Origin: JALZKA01 sp963754045
GTDB lineage: Bacteria; Actinomycetota; Thermoleophilia; Solirubrobacterales; 70-9
Assembly (NCBI GenBank): GCA_963754045.1
Contig: CAVWEN010000003.1
Location: forward strand, 496,001-560,000
Reading direction: 5' to 3'
DNA: 64,000 bases
Shown here: positions 16,957 to 25,221 of the stretch, one piece after another
How positions within the stretch are numbered: the stretch's first letter is position 1
Layout: each line of letters begins with the position of its first letter
Notes under the pieces: model-generated
Told to the model about the DNA's origin: nothing
Database searches by the model: none
What the model saw: only the letters and a program-made list of their open reading frames with translations
Made by a program: the position numbers and the translations under genes

Positions 16957-18549
16957 ATGAGCGTCAACGAGCGACCCGAGTCCAGTCGGGTTCAGATCTT
17001 CGACACCACCCTTCGCGACGGCGAGCAGTCACCCGGCATCTCGCTCAATACGCAGGAGAAGGTGGAGATCGCGCAGCAGCTTGCCCGCCTGGGGGTGGAC
17101 GTGATCGAGGCCGGTTTTCCGATCACCTCACCAGGCGACTTCGAGGCTGTCGAGGCGATCGCCCGTGGCGTCGAGGGACCGGTCATCTGCGGGCTCGCGC
17201 GCACCCACAAGGCGGACATCGACGCCGCCTGGGGCGCAATCAGGGACTCAGAGCGACCGCGTATCCACACGTTCATCTCGACCTCGGACATCCACATCGA
17301 GCACCAACTCCAGACCAGCCGCGAGGACGTGAAGGGGCAGGCACGTGCTGCGGTCGCCCTGGCGAAGTCTCTCTGCGACGACGTCGAGTTCTCACCGATG
17401 GACGCGACCCGCGCCGACGTGCAATTCACCGCCGAGGTCTGCGCGATCGCGGTCGCCGAGGGTGCGAATGTTGTCAACATTCCCGACACGGTCGGCTACA
17501 CGACTCCCGAGGAGTACACGCGGTACCTACGGCGGCTCTACGAGGCGATTCCGGGCCTTGCGGACGTCATCGTCTCCGTGCACTGCCACGACGACCTGGG
17601 ACTGGCCGTCGCCAATTCTTACGCGGGCGTGTTGGCAGGTGCGCGTCAGGTTGAGTGCGCCGTCAACGGTCTGGGCGAACGGGCGGGCAACTGTTCACTG
17701 GAGGAGATCGTGATGCTGCTTCGCACTCGTAGCGACGAGCACGGGCTGGACACGACGCTCGACGCGCGCGAGCTGGCGCGCACGAGTCGAATGGTCTCGC
17801 GCCTGACTGGCTACGCGGTCCAACCGAACAAGGCCGTGGTGGGGCGCAATGCGTTCGCCCACGAATCGGGCATCCATCAGGACGGCGTGCTGAAGGAGCG
17901 CACGACATACGAGATAATGGATCCGCTTGCCGTGGGGCTCGAGTCGAACTCGATCGTGCTCGGCAAGCATTCCGGCCGCCACGCTCTGAAAGACGCGCTC
18001 GAGCAGCTCGGCTTCAAGGTTGAGGGTGGAGCGCTGAACCAGGCGTTCAAGCGCTTCAAGGAGATCGCAGACAAGAAGAAGCAGGTCACCGCGCTCGACT
18101 TGGAGGCGATCGTCTCCGACGAGATGCGCGAGCGGACAGATTCGTATGCGCTCGGGTGGTTCGAGGTCGAGGCCGGCTCGCGGCGTGAGCCACACGCGAA
18201 GGTGGCGGTCACCCTGCCCTCGGGCGAGGAATCGATCGGTGAGGCCGAGGGTGATGGGCCCGTGGACGCGATCTTCGGGGCCATCCGCGACGCGGTCGAC
18301 ACCGAGTGCGTGTTGCGCCAGTTCACGGTCTCGGCCGTGACCGAGGGGGAGGACGCTCTCGGTGAGGTGACGGTGATGCTGAAGGCACACGGTCGACTGG
18401 CGTCCGGCCAGGGCGTCGCCACGGACATCCTCGAGGCGTCGGCCCGCGCCTACGTGCGCGCGCTCTCGAACGCGCTCGACGGCGCCGCGGTCCGTGAAGC
18501 GGAGGGCCTCACCGCCGGCGCCGCGGTCGAGCGCACGCCGGGTCCGTAG
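16957..18549 (+). CDS. leuA: 2-Isopropylmalate synthase
   Basis: Condenses acetyl-CoA with 2-oxoisovalerate, the committed step of leucine synthesis. The TIM-barrel catalytic domain shows FDTTLRDGEQSPGISL and the metal site VHCHDDLGLAVANSYAG, with NGLGERAGNCSLEE. The middle linker has HESGIHQDGVLKERTTYE and LGKHSGRHALKDALEQLG. The C-terminal regulatory domain (from about residue 385) should bind leucine for feedback inhibition. Length 530 aa is the standard type I form. A strong ribosome site AAGGAGA lies 7 nt before the ATG, unlike the near-leaderless neighbours, consistent with control through a leader RNA. Confidence 0.96.
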   Translation: MSVNERPESSRVQIFDTTLRDGEQSPGISLNTQEKVEIAQQLARLGVDVIEAGFPITSPGDFEAVEAIARGVEGPVICGLARTHKADIDAAWGAIRDSERPRIHTFISTSDIHIEHQLQTSREDVKGQARAAVALAKSLCDDVEFSPMDATRADVQFTAEVCAIAVAEGANVVNIPDTVGYTTPEEYTRYLRRLYEAIPGLADVIVSVHCHDDLGLAVANSYAGVLAGARQVECAVNGLGERAGNCSLEEIVMLLRTRSDEHGLDTTLDARELARTSRMVSRLTGYAVQPNKAVVGRNAFAHESGIHQDGVLKERTTYEIMDPLAVGLESNSIVLGKHSGRHALKDALEQLGFKVEGGALNQAFKRFKEIADKKKQVTALDLEAIVSDEMRERTDSYALGWFEVEAGSRREPHAKVAVTLPSGEESIGEAEGDGPVDAIFGAIRDAVDTECVLRQFTVSAVTEGEDALGEVTVMLKAHGRLASGQGVATDILEASARAYVRALSNALDGAAVREAEGLTAGAAVERTPGP

Positions 18550-18569
18550 CGCCCCGGTAGGGTGGCCTC

Positions 18570-19310
18570 ATGGGCTCGCTCGACGGACGCAGGATCCTGA
18601 TCACGGGCGCGTCATCCGGGATTGGCGAGGCGACCGCTGAGGCGATCGTGGCCGAGGGCGGGTCGGTTGCGCTGGGCGCTCGACGCAAGGACCGCCTCGA
18701 CGTTCTGGCGGACCGCCTCGACGGCACTGCGGTTGCGATCGAGTCCGACATCGCCGAGGAGGCGCAGGCCCACCGCCTCGTTGCCGAGGCCGCAGAGGCG
18801 ATGGGCGGGCTCGACGGGCTGGTGAACAACGCAGGAGTGATGCTGCTCGGCCTGATTCAGGGCGCCGACACCGAGGAGTGGCGCCGGATGGTCGACGTGA
18901 ACCTGCTCGGCCTTCTGTATTGCACCCATGCCGCGGTGCCGGTGATGCGCGACGGCGGGGGAGGGGACGTGGTCAACGTCTCCTCCGTTGCAGGTCGCTC
19001 CGCGAACATGGGCTCGGCCGTTTACAACATGACCAAGTGGGGCGTGACGGGCTTCAGCGAGGCGCTGCGGCAGGAGGGCGCCCACATCGGGGTGCGGGTC
19101 ACCTGCGTCGAGCCCGGCTTCGTCGATACCGAACTCCAGGGCCACAACACGAACCCGATGGTGGTGGAGCGCATCCAGGAGATACGCGAGCAGACCGGCA
19201 AGGTGCTCGAGGCTGTCGATATCGCCAACGCTGTCGTCTACTCGCTGGCGCAGCCCGAGCACGTGTCGATCAACGAGGTGCTTGTGCGCCCCTCCGGGCA
19301 GACGCGCTAG
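18570..19310 (+). CDS. SDR family oxidoreductase
   Basis: Classical short-chain dehydrogenase/reductase, 246 aa, cytoplasmic. The Rossmann motif TGASSGIGEATAE, GLVNNAGVM, and the catalytic Ser (NVSSVAG), Tyr and Lys (YNMTK, residues about 151-155) are intact. The Arg in GARRKDRLD at the end of strand 2 suggests NADP(H) preference. The substrate is unknown. TAGGGT ends 6 nt before the ATG and the gap from leuA is only 20 nt, so it may have its own promoter plus read-through. Overlaps the convergent SRPBCC gene by 4 nt. Confidence 0.88.
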   Translation: MGSLDGRRILITGASSGIGEATAEAIVAEGGSVALGARRKDRLDVLADRLDGTAVAIESDIAEEAQAHRLVAEAAEAMGGLDGLVNNAGVMLLGLIQGADTEEWRRMVDVNLLGLLYCTHAAVPVMRDGGGGDVVNVSSVAGRSANMGSAVYNMTKWGVTGFSEALRQEGAHIGVRVTCVEPGFVDTELQGHNTNPMVVERIQEIREQTGKVLEAVDIANAVVYSLAQPEHVSINEVLVRPSGQTR

Positions 19311-19726
19311 CTGCTCTTAGCCTTCAGCGCGACCAGAGATTCCTCGGCCCAGCGCCGAAAGTAACGACGGCCGAACAGCGTGTCGAAAACGCGGCCCCCC
19401 ACGTCAGTCGGGATCACCCCTAACTCGACGTCGACGAAGGTGCCTCCGCGCGCCTCGGTCAGCGTCCAATGTGCCTTCGTCCCGGTGGTCTGACAGGTCA
19501 TTTCGATCTCCCGCAGGTCGTCGAGGCGATCGATCCGCAATTCCGTCGCCCGCTTTCCGAATGGGGTCTTGGTCACCTGCGCGTAGTTCGCTCCCTCATC
19601 GAACCGCGCGCCGTCGACCTCGAGGATCCGCGGCCACCATTCCGGGTGCTTGCGCGGGTCGCCCACCAAGTCCCAGACCCTATGTAGGGGCGCCTCGACG
19701 AACGCCTGTTGCTGGTGGCTACTCAT
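19307..19726 (-). CDS. SRPBCC (START-like) family protein
   Basis: A 139-residue ligand-binding-fold protein of the polyketide cyclase/dehydrase type: FVEAPLHRVWDLVGDPRKHP, WWPRILEVDG and a C-terminal helix FDTLFGRRYFRRWAEESLVALK match the helix-grip fold. The frame is open upstream to 19825, but that part overlaps the XRE promoter; the ATG at 19726 is preceded 8 nt upstream by TAGGAT and starts MSSHQQQAFVEAP, so I place the start there. No catalytic residues can be assigned; members bind hydrophobic ligands. Confidence 0.75.
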   Translation of the reverse strand: MSSHQQQAFVEAPLHRVWDLVGDPRKHPEWWPRILEVDGARFDEGANYAQVTKTPFGKRATELRIDRLDDLREIEMTCQTTGTKAHWTLTEARGGTFVDVELGVIPTDVGGRVFDTLFGRRYFRRWAEESLVALKAKSS

Positions 19727-19767
19727 CCGGACGAATCCTAAACGGGGCGGATCGGGGGAACAGAAGC

Positions 19768-19783
19768 GTACGTGATAACGTAC
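19768..19783 (+). promoter_or_regulatory. Palindromic operator overlapping the -10 element of the XRE/cupin-leuCD operon
   Basis: Perfect inverted repeat GTACGT-GATA-ACGTAC. It contains TAACGT (19776-19781), whose end is 8 nt before the ATG at 19790, the same spacing as other probable -10 elements here. An XRE dimer bound there would block RNA polymerase, so autoregulation by the adjacent gene product is likely. The palindrome is seen; the binding protein is inferred. Confidence 0.55.
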
Positions 19784-19789
19784 AGGTGT

Positions 19790-20368
19790 ATGGCAGTCGT
19801 CACGGACAACGGCGCGGTTGGGCACCGAGTCAAGGCGCTGCGAGATTCGATGGGTCTTTCCCTACGCGACCTGGCTGAGCGCTCGGGCGTATCCGCACCG
19901 ATGCTCTCGCAGGTCGAGCGCGGCGAAACCAGCCCCACCCTGGCCGTCGCCGGCCGGATCGCCACCGGGCTCGATCTCAGTCTCTCGCAGCTTCTGCGCC
20001 TGGACGAGACCCGCCACGTCGTGGTCGTTCGCGGCGGCGAGGGCCGCTCCCGCGAACACGGTGGGCACCGCGTCGAAGAGCTGACGCCATCCCTGCCGGG
20101 CCAGCGGGCCGACGTCTCTCGTCACGAATTGGGTCCCGGGGCCGGGACCGGTGGGGTGGAGGACCCGCCTCGTCATGAGCCCGGGGCGCGCGAGACCGCG
20201 GTGGTACTCACCGGCAAGCTCACCCTGGTGGTGGACAAAGCCAAGCACGAGCTGGCGGCGGGCGACTCCGTTACGTTCGACGCCGATCTGCCCCACCATT
20301 TCGAGAACCAAACTCGCAGGCCGACTGAGTTCATCGCCGTCGTGGCCGCCGGACTGAGAAGGAGCTAG
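19790..20368 (+). CDS. XRE-family transcriptional regulator with C-terminal cupin sensor
   Basis: 192 aa. N-terminal helix-turn-helix (VKALRDSMGLSLRDLAERSG, VSAPMLSQVERGETSPTL; residues about 10-65) and C-terminal cupin_2 domain (HEPGARETAVVLTGKLTLVV, LAAGDSVTFDADLPHHFEN). This architecture is typical of one-component regulators such as the PuuR/SutR type, where the cupin binds a small metabolite. It is 7 nt upstream of leuC and on the same strand, hence the first gene of the leu operon, and its promoter carries a perfect palindrome. I infer that it controls the operon, possibly responding to a leucine-pathway metabolite; the effector is unknown. The GTG at 19772 would start inside the palindrome and is rejected. 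Confidence 0.85.
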   Translation: MAVVTDNGAVGHRVKALRDSMGLSLRDLAERSGVSAPMLSQVERGETSPTLAVAGRIATGLDLSLSQLLRLDETRHVVVVRGGEGRSREHGGHRVEELTPSLPGQRADVSRHELGPGAGTGGVEDPPRHEPGARETAVVLTGKLTLVVDKAKHELAAGDSVTFDADLPHHFENQTRRPTEFIAVVAAGLRRS

Positions 20369-20375
20369 AGGTCTG

Positions 20376-21788
20376 ATGGGCGACGGAAGGCGCGAATTGA
20401 ACTTGGACTCCTCGCCAGCGGATGTCCCGCGGACCATGTTCGGCAAGATCTGGGAGGCGCACGAGGTGGGCGAGGGACTGCTCTACATCGATCTCCACCT
20501 CGTCCACGAGGTCACATCGCCGCAGGCGTTCGAGGGCCTGCGTCTCGCTGGACGCACGGTGCGACGGCCCGACCGAACGCTGGCCACGGCCGACCACAAC
20601 GTGCCAACCGACGGTACGCCGACCGCACGCATGATCGCCGACGAGCTGTCGCGAAAGCAGGTGCAGAAGCTGGAGAGCAACTGCGAGGAGTTCGGCGTTC
20701 CCGTCTACTCCTTGGGATCGGAGCGTCAGGGGATCGTTCACGTGATTGGCCCCGAGATGGGGGTTACGCAACCGGGGATGACGATCGTCTGCGGCGACAG
20801 CCACACGTCGACCCACGGGGCGTTCGGCGCCCTGGCATTCGGGATCGGAACATCCGAGGTGGAGCACGTGCTCGCGACCCAGTGCCTCGTGCAGAAGCGC
20901 CCGAGGACAATGCGGATCAACTACACCGGCGAGCTGGGCGAGGGGGTGGTCGCCAAGGATCTGATCTTGGCCACGATCGGCAAGCTCGGCACCGGCGGGA
21001 TGGTCGGCCATGCGGTCGAGTACGCGGGCGAGACCGTACGTGGCCTGACCATGGAGAACCGGATGACGATCTGCAACATGACGATCGAGGCCGGCGGCCG
21101 CGCCGGAATGATCGCCCCCGACGAGACCACCTTTGAGTGGGTCGAGGGGCGCGAGGCAGCCCCGGAGGACTTCGACGCCGCCGTCGAGCGCTGGCGGGCG
21201 CTCCCGACCGACCGGGGCGCCGCGTTCGACACCGAGGTCGAGGTCGACGCCACCGCGATCTCGCCGATGGTCACCTGGGGCACAACCCCCGGCCAGGTCA
21301 TTCAGGTAACCGATTCGATCCCCGAGCCCCACGACGAGGTCCAGGAGCGTGCGCTCCGCTACATGGACCTCCGCCCCGGTACCCCGATGCAGGACGTGCG
21401 CCTTGACCGAGTCTTCATCGGCTCATGTACCAACTCGCGGATTCAGGATCTGCGTGAGGCCGCCTCAGTCGTCGAAGGACGCACCGTCGCATCGAACGTC
21501 GCCGCGATGGTTGTACCGGGGTCCGCTCAGGTCAAGGAGCAGGCAGAGTCCGAAGGCCTCGACAGGGTCTTCCGCGCCGCGGGCTTCGACTGGCGCTCCG
21601 CCGGATGCTCGATGTGCCTGGGGATGAATCCCGACATCCTGAGCGAGGGCGAGCGCTGCGCTTCCACCTCGAATCGCAACTTCGAGGGCCGCCAGGGCAA
21701 GGGCGGGCGTACGCACCTGGTCAGCCCGAAAATGGCCGCAGCGGCGGCGATCGAGGGACATTTCGTGGACATCCGGGCGTGGTCGTAA
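20376..21788 (+). CDS. leuC: 3-Isopropylmalate dehydratase large subunit
   Basis: With LeuD isomerises 2-isopropylmalate to 3-isopropylmalate using a [4Fe-4S] cluster. Aconitase-type motifs: ATADHNVPT, VCGDSHTSTHGAFGALAFGI, the cluster cysteine in FIGSCTNSRIQDLR and the Cys pair in SAGCSMCLGMN, then STSNRNFEGRQGKGGRTHL and HLVSPKMAAAAAI. Length 470 aa is the bacterial large-subunit form. The ATG at 20376 adds about 20 residues before MFGKIWEAHEV, the usual N-terminus; an ATG at 20436 begins exactly there and is the alternative start. The stop shares one base with the leuD ATG (TAATG). Confidence 0.96.
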   Translation: MGDGRRELNLDSSPADVPRTMFGKIWEAHEVGEGLLYIDLHLVHEVTSPQAFEGLRLAGRTVRRPDRTLATADHNVPTDGTPTARMIADELSRKQVQKLESNCEEFGVPVYSLGSERQGIVHVIGPEMGVTQPGMTIVCGDSHTSTHGAFGALAFGIGTSEVEHVLATQCLVQKRPRTMRINYTGELGEGVVAKDLILATIGKLGTGGMVGHAVEYAGETVRGLTMENRMTICNMTIEAGGRAGMIAPDETTFEWVEGREAAPEDFDAAVERWRALPTDRGAAFDTEVEVDATAISPMVTWGTTPGQVIQVTDSIPEPHDEVQERALRYMDLRPGTPMQDVRLDRVFIGSCTNSRIQDLREAASVVEGRTVASNVAAMVVPGSAQVKEQAESEGLDRVFRAAGFDWRSAGCSMCLGMNPDILSEGERCASTSNRNFEGRQGKGGRTHLVSPKMAAAAAIEGHFVDIRAWS

Positions 21789-22354
21789 TGAAACCCGTGG
21801 GCGTTATCGAGGGCCAGGTATCCGTGCTCGACCGCGCCGATGTGGACACCGACCAGATAATTCCCAAGCAGTTCCTGAAGCGGATCGAGCGCACGGGCTT
21901 CGGCGAGTTCCTCTTCTACGACTGGCTGCGCGACGGCGAGATCGAGCTTACTTCCAATCCGATCCTCCTCGCGGGCACCAATTTCGGCTGCGGCTCCTCC
22001 CGTGAGCACGCGCCCTGGGCGCTCCAGGACTTCGGCTTCGACGCAATCGTCGCGCCCTCGTTCGCCGACATCTTCTTCTCCAACTGCACCAAGGTCGGGC
22101 TGCTTCCGGTCGAGCTCGCCGAGGCGCAATGCCGCGCGATCGAGGCTGCCGGGTCCGCTCGCATCGACCTCGCAACGCAGACCGTGAGCGCGGACGGCGA
22201 GGCCTTCCGATTCCAGATCGACCCCGAGATCAGGCATCGGCTTTTGAACGGTCTTGACGACATCGGGGTCACGCTCGGCCATGCTGATGCGATCGACGCG
22301 TTCGAGGCGAGCGGCGCCGCCGACGTCGCCCCAGTGACGACGGCGCTGCGGTGA
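21788..22354 (+). CDS. leuD: 3-Isopropylmalate dehydratase small subunit
   Basis: Swivelling domain partner of LeuC. Family blocks VLDRADVDTDQIIPKQFLKR, GFGEFLFYDWLRDG, GTNFGCGSSREHAPWAL and APSFADIFFSNCTKVGLLP are all present over 188 aa, the normal length. The longer open frame upstream runs inside leuC and is spurious; the ATG at 21788 overlaps the leuC stop by one base, a typical coupling arrangement. The stop overlaps the next gene's GTG (GTGA). Confidence 0.96.
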   Translation: MKPVGVIEGQVSVLDRADVDTDQIIPKQFLKRIERTGFGEFLFYDWLRDGEIELTSNPILLAGTNFGCGSSREHAPWALQDFGFDAIVAPSFADIFFSNCTKVGLLPVELAEAQCRAIEAAGSARIDLATQTVSADGEAFRFQIDPEIRHRLLNGLDDIGVTLGHADAIDAFEASGAADVAPVTTALR

Positions 22355-23112
22355 GCGATAAGGCCATTGAATGGCCCGCCGGCGACTACGACTCGCAGGC
22401 AACGCCGCACCGGGAATGGTTCGAGCAGGTGGTCGGCCGCCTCGATCTGGCCGGCAGCGAGGTCGTGCTCGACGCCGGCTGCGGGACCGGGCGATGGACG
22501 CAACTGATCGCCGAGCGCGTTCCTGATGGGCGAGTGATCGGAGTCGATGCCTCGCCGGAGATGCTGACGCTCGCCCGCGAGCGACTGGGCCAAGAGGTGG
22601 AGCTGATCGAGACGGACCTGACCGAGCTCGAACTTACAGAGGCCGTGGACGCCGTCTTCTCGAGTGCCGTCTTTCACTGGATCGCCGACCACGACGCACT
22701 GTTTGCCCGCCTGTTCGCGGCCCTGCGTCCTGGCGGGCGGCTGGAGGCGCAGTGTGGCGGTATCGGCAACGTGGCCGAGGTCGAGCGTGCGGTCGAGTCG
22801 CTGGCCGGTGACGAGCGCTTTGCCGAGTATCTGCGTACCGACCGCCAGGCGTGGAACTTCGCGAGCGTGGGCGACACGGAACTGCGCCTGACGCGCGCCG
22901 GGTTCAAGAACGTGGAGGCCTCGACCGAGCCGTGGCAGGTCATGCCCGAGGACCCAGCGGGATACCTGCGGGCGGTGATGCTCCCCTGGCATCTCGATCG
23001 CCTTCCGGAGGCCCTCCACGAGGAATTCGTGGCCGCGGTGCTCGGCTCCGCGCCACAGCCGCTGGTCGTCAACTATGTCCGCCTCAACCTGTCCGCGACG
23101 AGGCCGGCGTGA
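22351..23112 (+). CDS. SAM-dependent methyltransferase, trans-aconitate methyltransferase-like
   Basis: Class I methyltransferase, 253 aa. SAM-binding motif I VVLDAGCGTGRWTQLIAERV, acidic loop VIGVDASPEML, motif II DAVFSSAVFHWIADHDALFA and LRPGGRLEAQCGG fit the Tam/UbiG-like group; HWI.DH is a hallmark of Tam. It is locked inside the leucine operon by GTGA overlaps with both leuD and leuB. Tam-type enzymes methylate tricarboxylates such as trans-aconitate, and yeast Tmt1 also methylates 3-isopropylmalate, so an intermediate or by-product of the LeuC/LeuD/LeuB steps is a sensible substrate; this is inference from context. Confidence 0.82.
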   Translation: MSDKAIEWPAGDYDSQATPHREWFEQVVGRLDLAGSEVVLDAGCGTGRWTQLIAERVPDGRVIGVDASPEMLTLARERLGQEVELIETDLTELELTEAVDAVFSSAVFHWIADHDALFARLFAALRPGGRLEAQCGGIGNVAEVERAVESLAGDERFAEYLRTDRQAWNFASVGDTELRLTRAGFKNVEASTEPWQVMPEDPAGYLRAVMLPWHLDRLPEALHEEFVAAVLGSAPQPLVVNYVRLNLSATRPA

Positions 23113-24143
23113 GCGCGGCTCGCATCATTTCGTTGCCAGGCGACGGGATCGGACCCGAGATCGTGGCGGCTGCGCGCACGGTGCTAGACGCGGTTGGTGA
23201 TTTCACCTACGAGGAGCATCTGATCGGCGGGGCTTCGATTGACGCGCATGGGACAGCCCTCACCGACGGGGTCCTCGCCGCGTGTGGTGAGGCCGACGCC
23301 GTCCTGCTCGGCGCCGTGGGCGGACCGCAATGGGACACGACCGATCCCGACACGCCCAGGCCCGAGCAGGGCCTCCTGGGTCTGCGCAAAGGCCTTGGGC
23401 TCTTCGCCAACCTGCGGCCGGTGCGGCCGAGCCCGGCGCTGGTGAGCGCGAGCCCGCTGCGACCCGAGGTGATCGAGGGCACGGACCTGCTGGTCGTGCG
23501 CGAGCTCACCGGAGGGATTTACTTCGGGGCCAAAGCTCGCACGGCGAACTCGGCCAGCGACGAGTGTCTCTACACGACCGCGGAGATCGAGCGGATCGCC
23601 CGCGTCGGCTTCGAGGCGGCCGCGAAGCGAAACGGCCGGCTCACCTCGGTGGACAAAGCCAACGTCCTGGAAACGTCACGCCTCTGGCGCGAGGTGGTGA
23701 GCGGTCTGGCCGACGACTACCCGGCGGTGGAACTGGACCACATGCTTGTCGACAATGCCTCGATGCAGCTCGTCTCGGCTCCCTCGCGCTTCGACGTGAT
23801 CGTGACGGAGAACATGTTCGGCGACATCCTGAGCGATGAGGCCGCGATGCTCACCGGCTCGCTGGGGATGCTTCCTTCCGCCAGCCTCGGCGGCGACGGA
23901 CCGGGTGTCTTCGAGCCCGTACACGGTTCCGCGCCCGACATCGCCGGACAGGGTGTGGCCAATCCGCTCGCGACGTTCCTCTCGGCGGCGATGCTGCTGC
24001 GAGACGGGCTCGGCCTCGAGACGGAGGCCGAGCGGGTCGAGACCGCGGTCGATACGGCTCTGGCAGCAGGAGGGCTCAGCGCCGACCTCGGAGGAAGCGC
24101 AACCACGGCCGAGGTGACCGCGGCCGTCGTCGCCGCCCTCTAG
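23109..24143 (+). CDS. leuB: 3-Isopropylmalate dehydrogenase
   Basis: NAD-dependent oxidative decarboxylation of 3-isopropylmalate to 2-oxoisocaproate. Visible motifs: LPGDGIGPEIVAAART, LGAVGGPQWD, GLFANLRPVRP, RELTGGIYFG, TSVDKANVLETSRLWREV, MLVDNASMQL, VTENMFGDILSDEAAMLTGS and the NAD loop EPVHGSAPDIAGQGVANPLA. Length 344 aa is normal. The start is GTG at 23109, overlapping the methyltransferase stop (GTGA); the longer upstream frame is an overlap artefact. It is distinct from the dehydrogenase-like gene at 51501. Confidence 0.96.
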   Translation: MSAARIISLPGDGIGPEIVAAARTVLDAVGDFTYEEHLIGGASIDAHGTALTDGVLAACGEADAVLLGAVGGPQWDTTDPDTPRPEQGLLGLRKGLGLFANLRPVRPSPALVSASPLRPEVIEGTDLLVVRELTGGIYFGAKARTANSASDECLYTTAEIERIARVGFEAAAKRNGRLTSVDKANVLETSRLWREVVSGLADDYPAVELDHMLVDNASMQLVSAPSRFDVIVTENMFGDILSDEAAMLTGSLGMLPSASLGGDGPGVFEPVHGSAPDIAGQGVANPLATFLSAAMLLRDGLGLETEAERVETAVDTALAAGGLSADLGGSATTAEVTAAVVAAL

Positions 24144-24163
24144 GTCGGGCATAATCAGGCCCC

Positions 24164-25096
24164 ATGGAGAAGTCTGAGTGGATCTGGATGAACGGGGAGT
24201 TCGTCGCCTGGGACGACGCTCGCGTCCACGTCCTCTCGCACGGCCTCCATTACGGCACCGGCGTATTCGAGGGCATCCGCTGTTACGAGACCGAGCGCGG
24301 CCCTGCTGTGTTCCGCCACCGCGAGCACTTTGACCGCCTTCATGCTTCGGCGCGCATGTACTACCTGCCGCTCGAGCATACGACCGAGGAGCTCCGCAAG
24401 GCCACCCACGAACTGATCCGGCGCAACGGGCTGAGCTCTTGCTACATCCGCCCGCTCGCGTTTCGCGGGTACGGCGAGATGGGCCTGTTTGCGAAGGGCT
24501 CGCCGGTCGAGGTCACAATCGCCGCCTGGCCTTGGGGGGCGTACCTCGGCGACGAGGGTAAGAGCGATGGCATCCGGGCCAAGGTCTCGTCCTGGCGGCG
24601 AATCTCTCCGAACGGACTGATCCCGCACGCCAAGGCCTCGGGCCAGTACCTGAACTCGATCCTGGCGAAAACGGAGTCCGCCAACGCGGGATATGACGAG
24701 GCGATTCTGCTCGACGAGCTCGGCCACGTCTGCGAGGGCTCGGGCGAGAACGTGTTTCTGGTGCGCGAGGGCAAGATCGTCACCCCGCCTCACACCGCCT
24801 CCATACTCGATGGAATCAGCCGCAAGTCGGTGATGCAGATCGCAACAGACCTCGGCTTTGAGGTCGTGGAACGTGAGATCGCCCGCTCCGAGCTCTACCT
24901 AGCCGAGGAGATCTTTCTCTGCGGAACCGCGGCCGAGCTGGTGCCCGTGCGAGAGATCGACGACCACGATCTGGGCGGCCCAGGTGAGACAACCAGGGCC
25001 GTTCAGGCCAAGTTCGAGGACGCGCTGCATGGCCGCGCTCAGGAGTACGCGGAGTGGCTGGATTTGGTCGAGGTGCCGAGTAAGGTTTCTAGCTGA
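24164..25096 (+). CDS. ilvE: Branched-chain amino-acid aminotransferase
   Basis: PLP fold-type IV transaminase catalysing the last step to leucine, isoleucine and valine. The family blocks SHGLHYGTGVFEGIRCYET, YIRPLAFRGYGEMGL, the PLP lysine in PHAKASGQYLNS (Lys157), EAILLDELGHVCEGSGEN and FLCGTAAELVPVREID are complete. Length 310 aa matches the short bacterial IlvE, and EGSGENVF/GTAAEL favour IlvE over D-amino-acid or ADC lyase relatives. CATAAT lies 8 nt before the ATG and leuB ends 20 nt upstream, so both internal promoter and read-through are possible. Confidence 0.94.
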   Translation: MEKSEWIWMNGEFVAWDDARVHVLSHGLHYGTGVFEGIRCYETERGPAVFRHREHFDRLHASARMYYLPLEHTTEELRKATHELIRRNGLSSCYIRPLAFRGYGEMGLFAKGSPVEVTIAAWPWGAYLGDEGKSDGIRAKVSSWRRISPNGLIPHAKASGQYLNSILAKTESANAGYDEAILLDELGHVCEGSGENVFLVREGKIVTPPHTASILDGISRKSVMQIATDLGFEVVEREIARSELYLAEEIFLCGTAAELVPVREIDDHDLGGPGETTRAVQAKFEDALHGRAQEYAEWLDLVEVPSKVSS

Positions 25097-25180
25097 TGCA
25101 GCTTTGCGGCGGAATCGCGCGAATTAGGAGTGCCGCGGCGTAGTACGCCGTCGCGGCCGCATGCGCCTGCAGGCGCATGC
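25096..25180 (+). promoter_or_regulatory. Palindromes and 15-codon frame between ilvE and cimA
   Basis: The 125-nt gap before cimA holds two strong symmetric elements: GGCGTA-G-TACGCC (25137-25149) and a perfect 22-bp palindrome (25159-25180, half-site GCATGCGCCTG). A tiny frame MQLCGGIARIRSAAA starts at 25096 inside the ilvE stop (TGATG) and ends with the TAG in the first palindrome. It has two Ile codons; CimA belongs to the isoleucine route, so a leader-peptide role is possible but weak. Alternatively the hairpins terminate or punctuate the operon transcript; no U-tract follows. Confidence 0.4.
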
Positions 25181-25221
25181 ACCTCGCTCGTCTCCCTCGT
25201 ATCCCAGAAAGCAGGCATCGG

